Shown here: piece after piece, positions 35,313 to 42,734 of the stretch
Layout: every line of letters begins with the position of its first letter
Position numbering within the stretch: the stretch's first letter is position 1
Source of the DNA: Bacillus sp. FJAT-18017
Lineage (GTDB): Bacteria; Bacillota; Bacilli; Bacillales; Cytobacillaceae
Assembly (NCBI RefSeq): GCF_001278805.1
Contig: NZ_CP012602.1
Location: 4,437,501-4,501,500 of the forward strand
Direction: 5' to 3'
DNA: 64,000 nt
The notes under the pieces: model-generated
Told to the model about the DNA's origin: nothing
Database searches by the model: none
The model's input: the letters and a program-made list of their open reading frames with translations, nothing else
Translations under genes and position numbers: made by a program

Positions 35313-37066
35313 ATCGATATCCCCTCCTCCGCGGCGGTCTCGGCCTGCTGGCGTTCGTACTGCTCACTGTACCATCCGCCAAGGGCCATTAATTCTTCGT
35401 GCGTTCCTTCCTCGATGATTTTCCCTTCTTCGAGAACAATGATCCGGTCAGCATGCATAACCGCCGACATCCTGTGAGTTGTAATAACGGTCGTCTTCCC
35501 AGCCCGGTCCCTCCGAATATTTTCTATTATTTTTTGTTCGGTCTTTGCATCGACTGCTGAAAGCGAATCGTCGAGGATTAATATTTCAGGGTTTTTAATG
35601 AGTGCACGTGCAATTGAAACCCTTTGCTTTTGCCCCCCGGACAAGGAGACACCTTTTTCTCCAACTAATGTTTCTAACCCCTCCGGGAGGTTTTCCAGGT
35701 CTGTTCTAAAAGATGCGGAATCAATCGCTTGTTGAAGCTCCGATTCGCCGGCATCACGATTACCAAACAGGATATTTTCCCGGATGCTTCGCGAGAACAG
35801 CACATGATCCTGCGGAACATAGCCAACCCAGCTGCGGAGATTCTCCAGCGGCTGGTCCTCGATCGGTACATCAGCAATAGCGAGCCTTCCGCTACCCATT
35901 GGATATTCTCTTAGAAGCTGTTTGATGAACGTCGTTTTGCCGCTGCCCGTCTTGCCGACAACACCCAGTGTTTCGCCCTGGTCCAGCCTTACATTAACGT
36001 CCTTAAGATTGTCCTGGCTTGAACTCGGATATCTGAACGTAACGTCGTCATAATGAATGCTGTCAGGCGAGTTCACAGAAATCGGAGTTTCAGGATTCTT
36101 TACATCTTCTTTATAAGCAAGCGTCTCCTGAACCCTATCCAGGGAAGCATTGCCTCTTTGCATAATATTGATTAACTCACCAATTGCGAGCATCGGCCAG
36201 ATCAGCATCCCAAGGTAGACGTTGAAGGAAACGAGGTCACCAAGAGTGATTGCTTGGCTGAATACTAGCTTTGCGCCGTAGCCAAGGCCAATTACATAGC
36301 TTAAACCTATCAAAATTTTAATTGTTGGCTGAAAAAGCGAGTCAATTCTCGATACTGCGATATTTTTTTCAAAAAGGTCTTCGGTTTGCCTATGAAATTT
36401 CTTCATTTCTTCTTGTTCTTGTACGTATGCCCGAATAACACGGGTTCCTGCAATTGATTCCAGCACTTTGTCGTTCAGTTCGCCAAACGCTTCCTGTGCT
36501 TTCACAAAACGGGTATGGATCCGCTTGCCATAAATATTCACAAGCAGGGCCATAATCGGCAGCGGGATGATTGACATTAGGGTCAGCTCCCAGCTGATAG
36601 TAAACCCCATCGTCAATAGAATCGTCAGCATCCAGACAGACGAATCAATCATCGTCAGAATCCCAAAGCCTGCTGTCATCGAAATCGCCTTAATATCGTT
36701 GGTTGCTCTTGCCATCAGATCGCCAGTCCTGTTTTTTTCATAAAACGTCGGTGTCATCCTGAGCAAATGGTTCATGAAATTACCGCGCAGCTGCCTTTCC
36801 ACAAGGAAGGCTGCCCCAAACAGCATGTAATGCCAGATGTAGGTGACTGTATAGGATAAGGCAGTTATAACTGCGAGGCCCAGCATGAACTGGACAATCA
36901 GGTCCCTGGTTATTGCACCTTTTTGAATATTGTCAATCGCCATTCCGATAAGCTTTGGCGGCAGGATATCAATCAGCCCCGCAAGAACCAACAGCAAGAT
37001 TGAAACAATATACCTCCGCTTATTTTCTTTAAAGAACCAGCCTAATTTTTTTAAAACAGCAAACAT
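35309..37066 (-). CDS. bmrC: BmrC (YheI), multidrug ABC exporter half-transporter
   Basis: 585 residues with six membrane helices (about 20-305) and a nucleotide-binding domain. Walker A is GKTGSGKTT and the signature is canonical (VSLSGGQKQR), but Walker B reads LILDDSLSAVD, with Asp in place of the catalytic Glu. With the degenerate signature of BmrD this gives one weak and one active ATP site, the usual pattern in heterodimeric exporters. An attenuator with a leader peptide lies upstream (37159-37351). Confidence 0.93.
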   Translation of the reverse strand: MFAVLKKLGWFFKENKRRYIVSILLLVLAGLIDILPPKLIGMAIDNIQKGAITRDLIVQFMLGLAVITALSYTVTYIWHYMLFGAAFLVERQLRGNFMNHLLRMTPTFYEKNRTGDLMARATNDIKAISMTAGFGILTMIDSSVWMLTILLTMGFTISWELTLMSIIPLPIMALLVNIYGKRIHTRFVKAQEAFGELNDKVLESIAGTRVIRAYVQEQEEMKKFHRQTEDLFEKNIAVSRIDSLFQPTIKILIGLSYVIGLGYGAKLVFSQAITLGDLVSFNVYLGMLIWPMLAIGELINIMQRGNASLDRVQETLAYKEDVKNPETPISVNSPDSIHYDDVTFRYPSSSQDNLKDVNVRLDQGETLGVVGKTGSGKTTFIKQLLREYPMGSGRLAIADVPIEDQPLENLRSWVGYVPQDHVLFSRSIRENILFGNRDAGESELQQAIDSASFRTDLENLPEGLETLVGEKGVSLSGGQKQRVSIARALIKNPEILILDDSLSAVDAKTEQKIIENIRRDRAGKTTVITTHRMSAVMHADRIIVLEEGKIIEEGTHEELMALGGWYSEQYERQQAETAAEEGISI

Positions 37067-37158
37067 AATTACACCCCTTTATCCCCGATTAACGGGCAAT
37101 AAGACCCCTTTGGAAATTTTGCTTTTTTTCCATTCGCCCCCTAGCCCCCAAAAGACGC

Positions 37159-37192
37159 AAAAAGGACATACCGCAGCATAAGCGATATGTCC
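37159..37192 (-). terminator. Attenuator terminator between the bmrB-like leader and bmrC
   Basis: GGACATACCGC (37164-37174) pairs with GCGATATGTCC (37182-37192) with one wobble; TTTTTGCG follows on the minus strand. It stands in the leader, before bmrC, so readthrough must be regulated. Confidence 0.85.
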
Positions 37193-37258
37193 CGAATTTA
37201 AATATGGAAGCCGGAGACAAAACCAAGATGCGCGCCATAAGAGCGCACGGTCTGCCTG

Positions 37259-37351
37259 TTACTTTCTGCCTTTCAAAGGAAAAGAAAATAAGGATCGGGT
37301 GCGGCTCTTCTCATATTCAGCTGTATACAATTCATTTAACAACGTGAGCAT
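37259..37351 (-). CDS. bmrB: BmrB-like leader peptide
   Basis: A 30-residue peptide, MLTLLNELYTAEYEKSRTRS then LFSFPLKGRK, behind a very strong ribosome site (AAAAGGAGGGGTG). It is followed by alternative hairpins and the attenuator. In B. subtilis bmrB (yheJ) is a leader peptide whose stalled translation under ribosome-targeting drugs opens bmrCD expression; the same mechanism is inferred. It is shorter than my recollection of B. subtilis BmrB (about 54 residues). Confidence 0.78.
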   Translation of the reverse strand: MLTLLNELYTAEYEKSRTRSLFSFPLKGRK

Positions 37352-37474
37352 GACGCACCCCTCCTTTTCCTTTTTATAGTAACTGGATAAATGGAAATTT
37401 CTACTTTGTTAGGTTATCACCGGTACTAGCTTGTTGTCAATCCATTTTACAGATTAGATTCTATTTTCTAAAAA

Positions 37475-38647
37475 TTATTCAAACGTTCCCTTAACAAGTG
37501 GTTTGCCGTCTTGAACCATCATCTGCCCCAATGCAAATACATCTCTTATCGACATATCCTCTTTATCCAGCAGTACAAGGTCAGCGTCCCTTCCTTCAGC
37601 CACCATCCCTTTTCGATTAAGTTTTAAAATGGCTGCCGGGTTTTGTGTAATTACTCGGAGAGCAACTTCTATAGGAATACCTTCCTGGACAATGGCATCA
37701 CGCACTTCTTGATAAAGTGTTGAGACTTTCCCAATCTTCAATCCAAGCAATTCACCAAATTCATCGAAGTCAGGAAGGCTAGCCTGGCCGTCGGAAGTAA
37801 AGGTGATTTGTGAAATATCAATGTGCTGGTCAAGCATTCGCCTAAGTCCAACCGAACATTTCACTTCTCCTTCATCAAAAAATTTTGGTACCGAGCTTGT
37901 TGTAAAATCCACATAACCACCTTTTTTGGCGAAACGGATACCAGCTTCAAATAAATGCTGGCTACGGTTAATATGGGTAGGCTGAAATTGCCTGATTGGA
38001 ATATCTGTTTTTTCAACGACTTCATCAATTATTTTCAAGTGGTCGTAACTGTCTCCTACATGAATATTGACGATACCCGCTTTACCTGACAAAAGGCCGC
38101 CTATACGTGCAGCAGAAGCAATTTTCGCCATTTCTTCAGCGGTCGGCTGTGAGGAGCGATGATCAGCAATTGCGACCTCCCCAGCGCCTATTATCTTATC
38201 AATCAGAATTATGTCATCTTCAATTTTTCCTGTAAGCGTCTTTAAAGGCACTTGATAGGATCCAGTATGAATAAAGCAGGTAATCCCCTCTTCATCAAGG
38301 GCCCGTGCTTTAGCAATCAGGTTAGTCATCGTCCTGGTCGTTCCATCTGTCCCCAGGACACCAATAATTGTTGTAATCCCTGCAAGTGTTGCATCGGTCA
38401 AACGAAGCTCTGGTGTCCGAGTCCGGTAGCTTCCTTCCCCTCCGCCTCCTGTAATATGTACATGCGCGTCGATAAAGCCAGGGACTATATATTTTCCTGA
38501 AGCATCAACAACTTCTACTTTAGCAAATCGTTCCGGCACTTGAATGTCCTCAGCTATCAAGCCAATCCGAGAATCAATAATTAATAAATCTTTTTTTCCA
38601 AGATAGTGTGGTGCATAGATTTCTCCGTTCTTAATAAGGGTCAACAT
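37475..38647 (-). CDS. iadA: Isoaspartyl dipeptidase (beta-aspartyl-peptidase), amidohydrolase family
   Basis: A 390-residue metal-dependent hydrolase that cleaves isoaspartyl dipeptides from damaged proteins. Metal-binding motifs are GFIDAHVHITGGGGEG, the family HTGSYQ segment, ADHRSSQPT, NIHVGDS and FTSDGQAS with the catalytic Asp. The start ATG 38647 follows GGGAGGAG; the upstream ATG (38692) adds 15 residues without a better site. It is divergent from the HPr-like gene. Confidence 0.9.
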   Translation of the reverse strand: MLTLIKNGEIYAPHYLGKKDLLIIDSRIGLIAEDIQVPERFAKVEVVDASGKYIVPGFIDAHVHITGGGGEGSYRTRTPELRLTDATLAGITTIIGVLGTDGTTRTMTNLIAKARALDEEGITCFIHTGSYQVPLKTLTGKIEDDIILIDKIIGAGEVAIADHRSSQPTAEEMAKIASAARIGGLLSGKAGIVNIHVGDSYDHLKIIDEVVEKTDIPIRQFQPTHINRSQHLFEAGIRFAKKGGYVDFTTSSVPKFFDEGEVKCSVGLRRMLDQHIDISQITFTSDGQASLPDFDEFGELLGLKIGKVSTLYQEVRDAIVQEGIPIEVALRVITQNPAAILKLNRKGMVAEGRDADLVLLDKEDMSIRDVFALGQMMVQDGKPLVKGTFE

Positions 38648-38814
38648 TTGTGAAACTCCTCCCTTTTCAATTTCCATACTTACTATACCCACTAACTGCT
38701 TGTGCTTGCAAATGGGTGAATTGAGAAAGCTTGCCAGGTTTAAAGATATCTAAACTGTGGGTAAATGAACTGTACAACACACATAAAGGACATAAGAAAA
38801 AGGAGACATGAACA

Positions 38815-39138
38815 ATGAAAGAAATCATGAGTGCCAATGTTATTATTTTAAATAAATTCAATATGAAGAAAATGCTTGATATCTACCAAACAGCAAAGCA
38901 ATTCAAAGGCTCCACTTATTTATATTGCCGCCATCGCGCAGTTGATGCTGAAAATCTGCCAAAGCTGGTTTCCTTCTTGCTTACGCTGGAATCCGGGAGT
39001 GCTGTGAAAATCATCGCAGAAGGCGAGAATGTATCAAAGCATTTGGATACGATTCAATCTCTTTGCACTTCGAATATTTCACTATTACAAAAAAGCAAGA
39101 AGCATTTCCTGAATACAGGTGAAACTTTCCAAATTTAG
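38815..39138 (+). CDS. Degenerate HPr-like protein
   Basis: A 107-residue protein with an HPr/Crh-like pattern: ILNKFNMKKMLDIYQTAKQF in place of the phosphorylated-His loop and helix, then LPKLVSFLLTLESGSAVKIIA aligning with the regulatory helix. The active-site His (usually in HARPA) is absent, and the usual Ser46 context (KSIMG) is also changed. It therefore cannot act as an ordinary phosphocarrier and may be a regulatory relic of the fold. It starts at ATG 38815 behind AAAAAGGAG, 24 bases before the next gene. Confidence 0.65.
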   Translation: MKEIMSANVIILNKFNMKKMLDIYQTAKQFKGSTYLYCRHRAVDAENLPKLVSFLLTLESGSAVKIIAEGENVSKHLDTIQSLCTSNISLLQKSKKHFLNTGETFQI

Positions 39139-39161
39139 GAATCGAAGGTGAGGTGTCTAAG

Positions 39162-39311
39162 ATGGAAGAAAGGCGCAATGTTGAAGTTAGAAAAGAAAAA
39201 CATTCGGACAGTTCCCAGGTTGGAAGCACCTTCATCAAGTATGCCGCATACATCATTATCTTCTTTGGAGTTCTCTGGTTCCTAATTAACTACATCATGC
39301 CAATGTTCTAA
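39162..39311 (+). CDS. Small single-helix membrane protein
   Basis: A 49-residue protein starting at ATG 39162 behind GAAGGTGAGGTG, 24 bases after the HPr-like gene and immediately before a terminator. It has a charged N-terminus (MEERRNVEVRKEKHSDSSQ) followed by one membrane helix (YAAYIIIFFGVLWFLINYIM). It is cotranscribed with the HPr-like gene. No family is recognised. Confidence 0.72.
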   Translation: MEERRNVEVRKEKHSDSSQVGSTFIKYAAYIIIFFGVLWFLINYIMPMF

Positions 39312-39336
39312 AACAGGGTGAAAGCCCTGTTTTTTA
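39311..39336 (+). terminator. Terminator of the HPr-like operon
   Basis: AAACAGGG (39311-39318) pairs with CCCTGTTT (39325-39332) and a T-rich tail follows. Confidence 0.88.
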
Positions 39337-39448
39337 TTTTATTTTTATGTTTAACAACGCCGTTAAAAGGACTTTTTGAATTTTAAGGGAATTTTTTGTT
39401 AACGCTATTTTGAAATAGTTAATGCAAAGATTGTTGAATTTTTCAGAG

Positions 39449-39574
39449 TTGATTGGAGCGGAAGGCGCGAAGACTCCTGTGGGAGCAGCGGGATAGGTGA
39501 GACCCCGCAGGAGCAAAGCGACGAGGAGGCTCACCGCCCGCCCCACGGAAAGCGAAGCGCCTGGAGCGGAAATC
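39449..39574 (+). repeat. Dispersed Bacillaceae repeat, family B, copy 1
   Basis: About 125 bases from GTTGATTGGAGCGGAAGGCG to CTGGAGCGGAAATC. It is nearly identical to the reverse complement of 54977-55106 and contains GGGAGCAGCGGGATAGGTGA and CGACGAGGAGGCTCACCG. Such units are common between genes in Bacillaceae genomes; function unknown. Confidence 0.92.
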
Positions 39575-39657
39575 ATAACCCGGTTGAATACATTTTATCT
39601 TGCCATTTACCTTGAAACGTCATTCGGAATCCTATTTCTGAATCTCCACTTAAAAAA

Positions 39658-39700
39658 AGACGGTTATAGCCTCCGTTGTTAGAGGGACATAACCGTCATT
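39658..39700. terminator. Hairpin GACGGTTAT/ATAACCGTC
   Basis: A 9-bp outer stem with an inner CCTC/GAGG pairing, followed on the plus strand by ATTTTA. No plus-strand gene precedes it after the family-B repeat, so it may be a stray terminator. Confidence 0.5.
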
Positions 39701-39738
39701 TTATGGCATCAGGGGATTATCATAGAAGGTACACAAAG

Positions 39739-39774
39739 GAAAGCTCCTGCGAATAATATCGCAGGAGCTTTCTT
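39739..39774 (-). terminator. Terminator of the P-type ATPase gene
   Basis: A 14-bp perfect stem GAAAGCTCCTGCGA/TCGCAGGAGCTTTC (39739-39752, 39759-39772). The left arm overlaps the CACAAAGGAAAGC motif shared with family-A repeats. Confidence 0.75.
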
Positions 39775-39778
39775 CCTT

Positions 39779-42427
39779 TTATTTTGCTGATTGAAGTTTT
39801 ACACGGATGACTTTGATTACTTCCATTAGGATGACAGCAGCAACTGCTAGGCCTCCTGCGATTAGGAAGTCGTTCCAGCCAAACTCTGCTGGGATTCCAA
39901 AAATTTCTCGTGTAAATGGAAGAACTGTAACTCCATAAAGGACGAAGCCAAGCAATACTGCTCCAATTACTGGTTTGTTGCTAAAGAAACCAGCACCAAT
40001 AGCTGTCTGCGTTGTGGAGCGGGCAGCAAAGGTTTGGAGAGTCCTTGATAGAATCAAGGTTGTAAATGCCATAGCGACTCCCATTTGCATTGATTGGGCC
40101 AAGCCGATATGGAGAGAAAGAATAACTGCCAAGCCAATTAACGCACCGCGCATGGCAACAGCCTGAAAAGTACCGCCGGCAAAAAGTCCTTCATTAGGAT
40201 CACGCGGTTTCTTTTTCATAACATTTGGCTCTGCCTTTTCCATGCCTAGTGCAATGGCTGGAAGAGAATCATTGACAAGATTGATATATAGCAATTGGAT
40301 TGCCGTGAATGGGTTTGGTAAGTTAAACAATACTGCATATAAAATCGCAACAATCGCGCCAAGGTTTCCGGCGAATAAATATCCAATGGCTTTCTTAATA
40401 TTGGCATATACTGTCCTGCCGACACTAACAGCTTTGACAATAGATGCAAAGTTATCGTCCGTCAGAATCATCGAAGCGGCGTCCTTGGCAACATCTGTCC
40501 CGCTTCCCATGGCAACCCCGATATCTGCTTGTTTTAATGCAGGAGCATCGTTGACACCGTCCCCTGTCATGGCTGTAACTTTATCTTTTCGCTGCCATGC
40601 ACGGACAATCCTGATTTTATTCTCTGGTGAAACACGAGCATATACGGAAATATGTTCAAGTTTTTTGTCGAGCTCTTCATCAGTCATGGCATCAAGTTCT
40701 TGTCCTGATAAGGCAATATCGTCTCCAGACATAAGTCCGATGTCACGGCCAATCGCCTGGGCGGTTGTTTTATGGTCACCAGTAATCATAACTGTTTTGA
40801 TGCCCGCACTTCTCGCATTTTTAATCGCGTCATACACTTCATCTCGCGGAGGGTCAATCATTGCGGTAAGCCCGACTAGAACCAGATTGTTTTCATCACT
40901 TTCATCAATAGTTGTCTGTCCTTCAGGCAGTACCCTATACCCATAGGCCAGGACACGCAGCGCCTGATTGGAAAAATCCTCATTGGCTTTACTAAATTGA
41001 TTCAATTTATCATCTGTTAGAGGTTCTTCTTTGCCGTTAATTAATACATGTGTTGCACGGCCAAACATAATATCAGGGCCGCCTTTTGTCAATATCATCC
41101 GAGAACCGTTGATGGTGTGGACAGTCGACATCAACTTTCGATCGGAATCAAAAGGCAATTCCGCCTCACGCGGATACGTATTGCGAAGCTCGTTATAATT
41201 CTGGTTGTTTTTATTGGCAAATTGGATTAGAGCTACCTCAGTTGGATCTCCAACCTCCTGCCCGCTGTCATTAATGTAGGAATCATTGCACAATGCAGCG
41301 ATATTAACCAGCATATGTTCTGATTTATTCCAGTTGGCCGGATTTTCATTCAAGGGCTTTTGAACATTCCCTGGAAGAAAATAATCTGTAACTGTCATTT
41401 TGTTTTTTGTTAACGTGCCAGTTTTATCTGTCGCAATGACGCTGGCCGAACCAAGGGTTTCAACAGCCGGCAGCTTGCGGATAATTGCGTTTTGCTTTGC
41501 CATTTTATTTGTCCCTACTGAGAGGACAATTGTTACAATAGCAGATAGCGCTTCAGGTATCGCTGCAACGGCAACGGCAACGGCAAACATCAAGGCACTC
41601 AGAAGGGCGGTACCCGTATCAACAACTCCATCACCAAGCCAAATTCTTGCTGCTTGCAAAGCAAAGATAAAAATACTTAGTATTAAAATGCCGACTCCCA
41701 GCTTCTTGCTAAATGCATCAAGCTTACGCTGAAGCGGTGTTTGTTTGGCTTCGGCAGAGGCGAGCATGTCAGCGATTTTCCCGATTTCCGTTTTTTCAGC
41801 TGTACCTGTTACCGCAAATTGCCCATGACCATAGACAACAAGGGAACCACTGAACACCATGTTTTTCCTATCTCCCAGAGGTGCCTCACCTGGGATGGCA
41901 TCTGTATGTTTTTCAACTGCCTCGGACTCACCTGTCAGCATTCCTTCATTTACCTTTAACGAGGCACTAGCAAGGATCCGCCCATCAGCCGGAACATAGT
42001 CACCTGCTTCCAGGTATACAATGTCTCCCTGGACAAGTTCCCTGGCTGGTATCGTTTGTTTTGTTCCACCCCTGATTACTTTCGCTTCAGGTGCGGACAT
42101 ATTACGTAAGGCTTCAAGCGAACCTTCTGCCTTCTTTGTTTGGACAACACTAATAATTGAATTCAAAACCAGAACCAGCAGAATAATTAGTGCTTCCACT
42201 ACTTCTCCAAGGATGAGCTGGATTCCGGCAGCAATGACCAATACAATGACCATAGGATCCTTAAAGGTTTCAAGGAATAGCTTCCATGTCGGAACCTTTT
42301 CTTTATCCTTAATTTCGTTATAGCCATCTCGTTCAAGACGGAGTTGAACTTCTTCCTCTTTCAAGCCTTTACTTGAAGTCTCTACAGATTGCAGGACTTC
42401 TTCCTTAGTCTGTTGAAAGTATTCCAT
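39779..42427 (-). CDS. P-type cation-transporting ATPase (Ca2+/Mn2+ type)
   Basis: An 882-residue pump of the P2A type: actuator loop with TGES (about 165), PEALSAI in helix 4, phosphorylation site DKTGTLT (Asp334), and GDGVNDAPALKQADIGVAMG. It is related to B. subtilis YloB and to Lactococcus YoaB. The start ATG 42427 follows AAAGGAG; upstream codons fall in the riboswitch. The yybP-ykoY aptamer directly upstream senses Mn2+, so export of Mn2+ (possibly with Ca2+) is inferred. Confidence 0.9.
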   Translation of the reverse strand: MEYFQQTKEEVLQSVETSSKGLKEEEVQLRLERDGYNEIKDKEKVPTWKLFLETFKDPMVIVLVIAAGIQLILGEVVEALIILLVLVLNSIISVVQTKKAEGSLEALRNMSAPEAKVIRGGTKQTIPARELVQGDIVYLEAGDYVPADGRILASASLKVNEGMLTGESEAVEKHTDAIPGEAPLGDRKNMVFSGSLVVYGHGQFAVTGTAEKTEIGKIADMLASAEAKQTPLQRKLDAFSKKLGVGILILSIFIFALQAARIWLGDGVVDTGTALLSALMFAVAVAVAAIPEALSAIVTIVLSVGTNKMAKQNAIIRKLPAVETLGSASVIATDKTGTLTKNKMTVTDYFLPGNVQKPLNENPANWNKSEHMLVNIAALCNDSYINDSGQEVGDPTEVALIQFANKNNQNYNELRNTYPREAELPFDSDRKLMSTVHTINGSRMILTKGGPDIMFGRATHVLINGKEEPLTDDKLNQFSKANEDFSNQALRVLAYGYRVLPEGQTTIDESDENNLVLVGLTAMIDPPRDEVYDAIKNARSAGIKTVMITGDHKTTAQAIGRDIGLMSGDDIALSGQELDAMTDEELDKKLEHISVYARVSPENKIRIVRAWQRKDKVTAMTGDGVNDAPALKQADIGVAMGSGTDVAKDAASMILTDDNFASIVKAVSVGRTVYANIKKAIGYLFAGNLGAIVAILYAVLFNLPNPFTAIQLLYINLVNDSLPAIALGMEKAEPNVMKKKPRDPNEGLFAGGTFQAVAMRGALIGLAVILSLHIGLAQSMQMGVAMAFTTLILSRTLQTFAARSTTQTAIGAGFFSNKPVIGAVLLGFVLYGVTVLPFTREIFGIPAEFGWNDFLIAGGLAVAAVILMEVIKVIRVKLQSAK

Positions 42428-42481
42428 TTGTTCGCTCCTTTCCTTACAATTCATTTTTGATAATAGGAGTAAATTGGCAAT

Positions 42482-42630
42482 AAAAAAAGCGAGACCTATA
42501 CCATAAAGGCAAAGGTCTCGCTTAGCTCTTTTAAAAGCCAACAAAGCCGATGATGAAACCACCATGTAATGACGACTTTATTGCGAATGGGTTCCCAATT
42601 CGAAGCTACTCCCCTTTGACAAGCGTCAAA
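42482..42630 (-). ncRNA. yybP-ykoY (Mn2+) riboswitch
   Basis: On the minus strand the RNA starts with CAAAGGGGAGTAGC (near 42617) and ends with GCGAGACCTTTGCC, both hallmark segments of the yybP-ykoY aptamer. A long terminator follows: AGCGAGACC (42488-42496) pairs with GGTCTCGCT (42514-42522), then a T7 run. Established knowledge: Mn2+ binding prevents termination and turns on Mn2+ export genes. It lies 55 bases before the P-type ATPase start. Confidence 0.93.
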
Positions 42631-42734
42631 GTGTTATTTCAATATAATTGATTCTATCATAATTTACACATTGACAAAAATAGTTTGCTCATAGATACGA
42701 AATGCAACTCCTAATTCAGAGCAAAAATGGGAAA

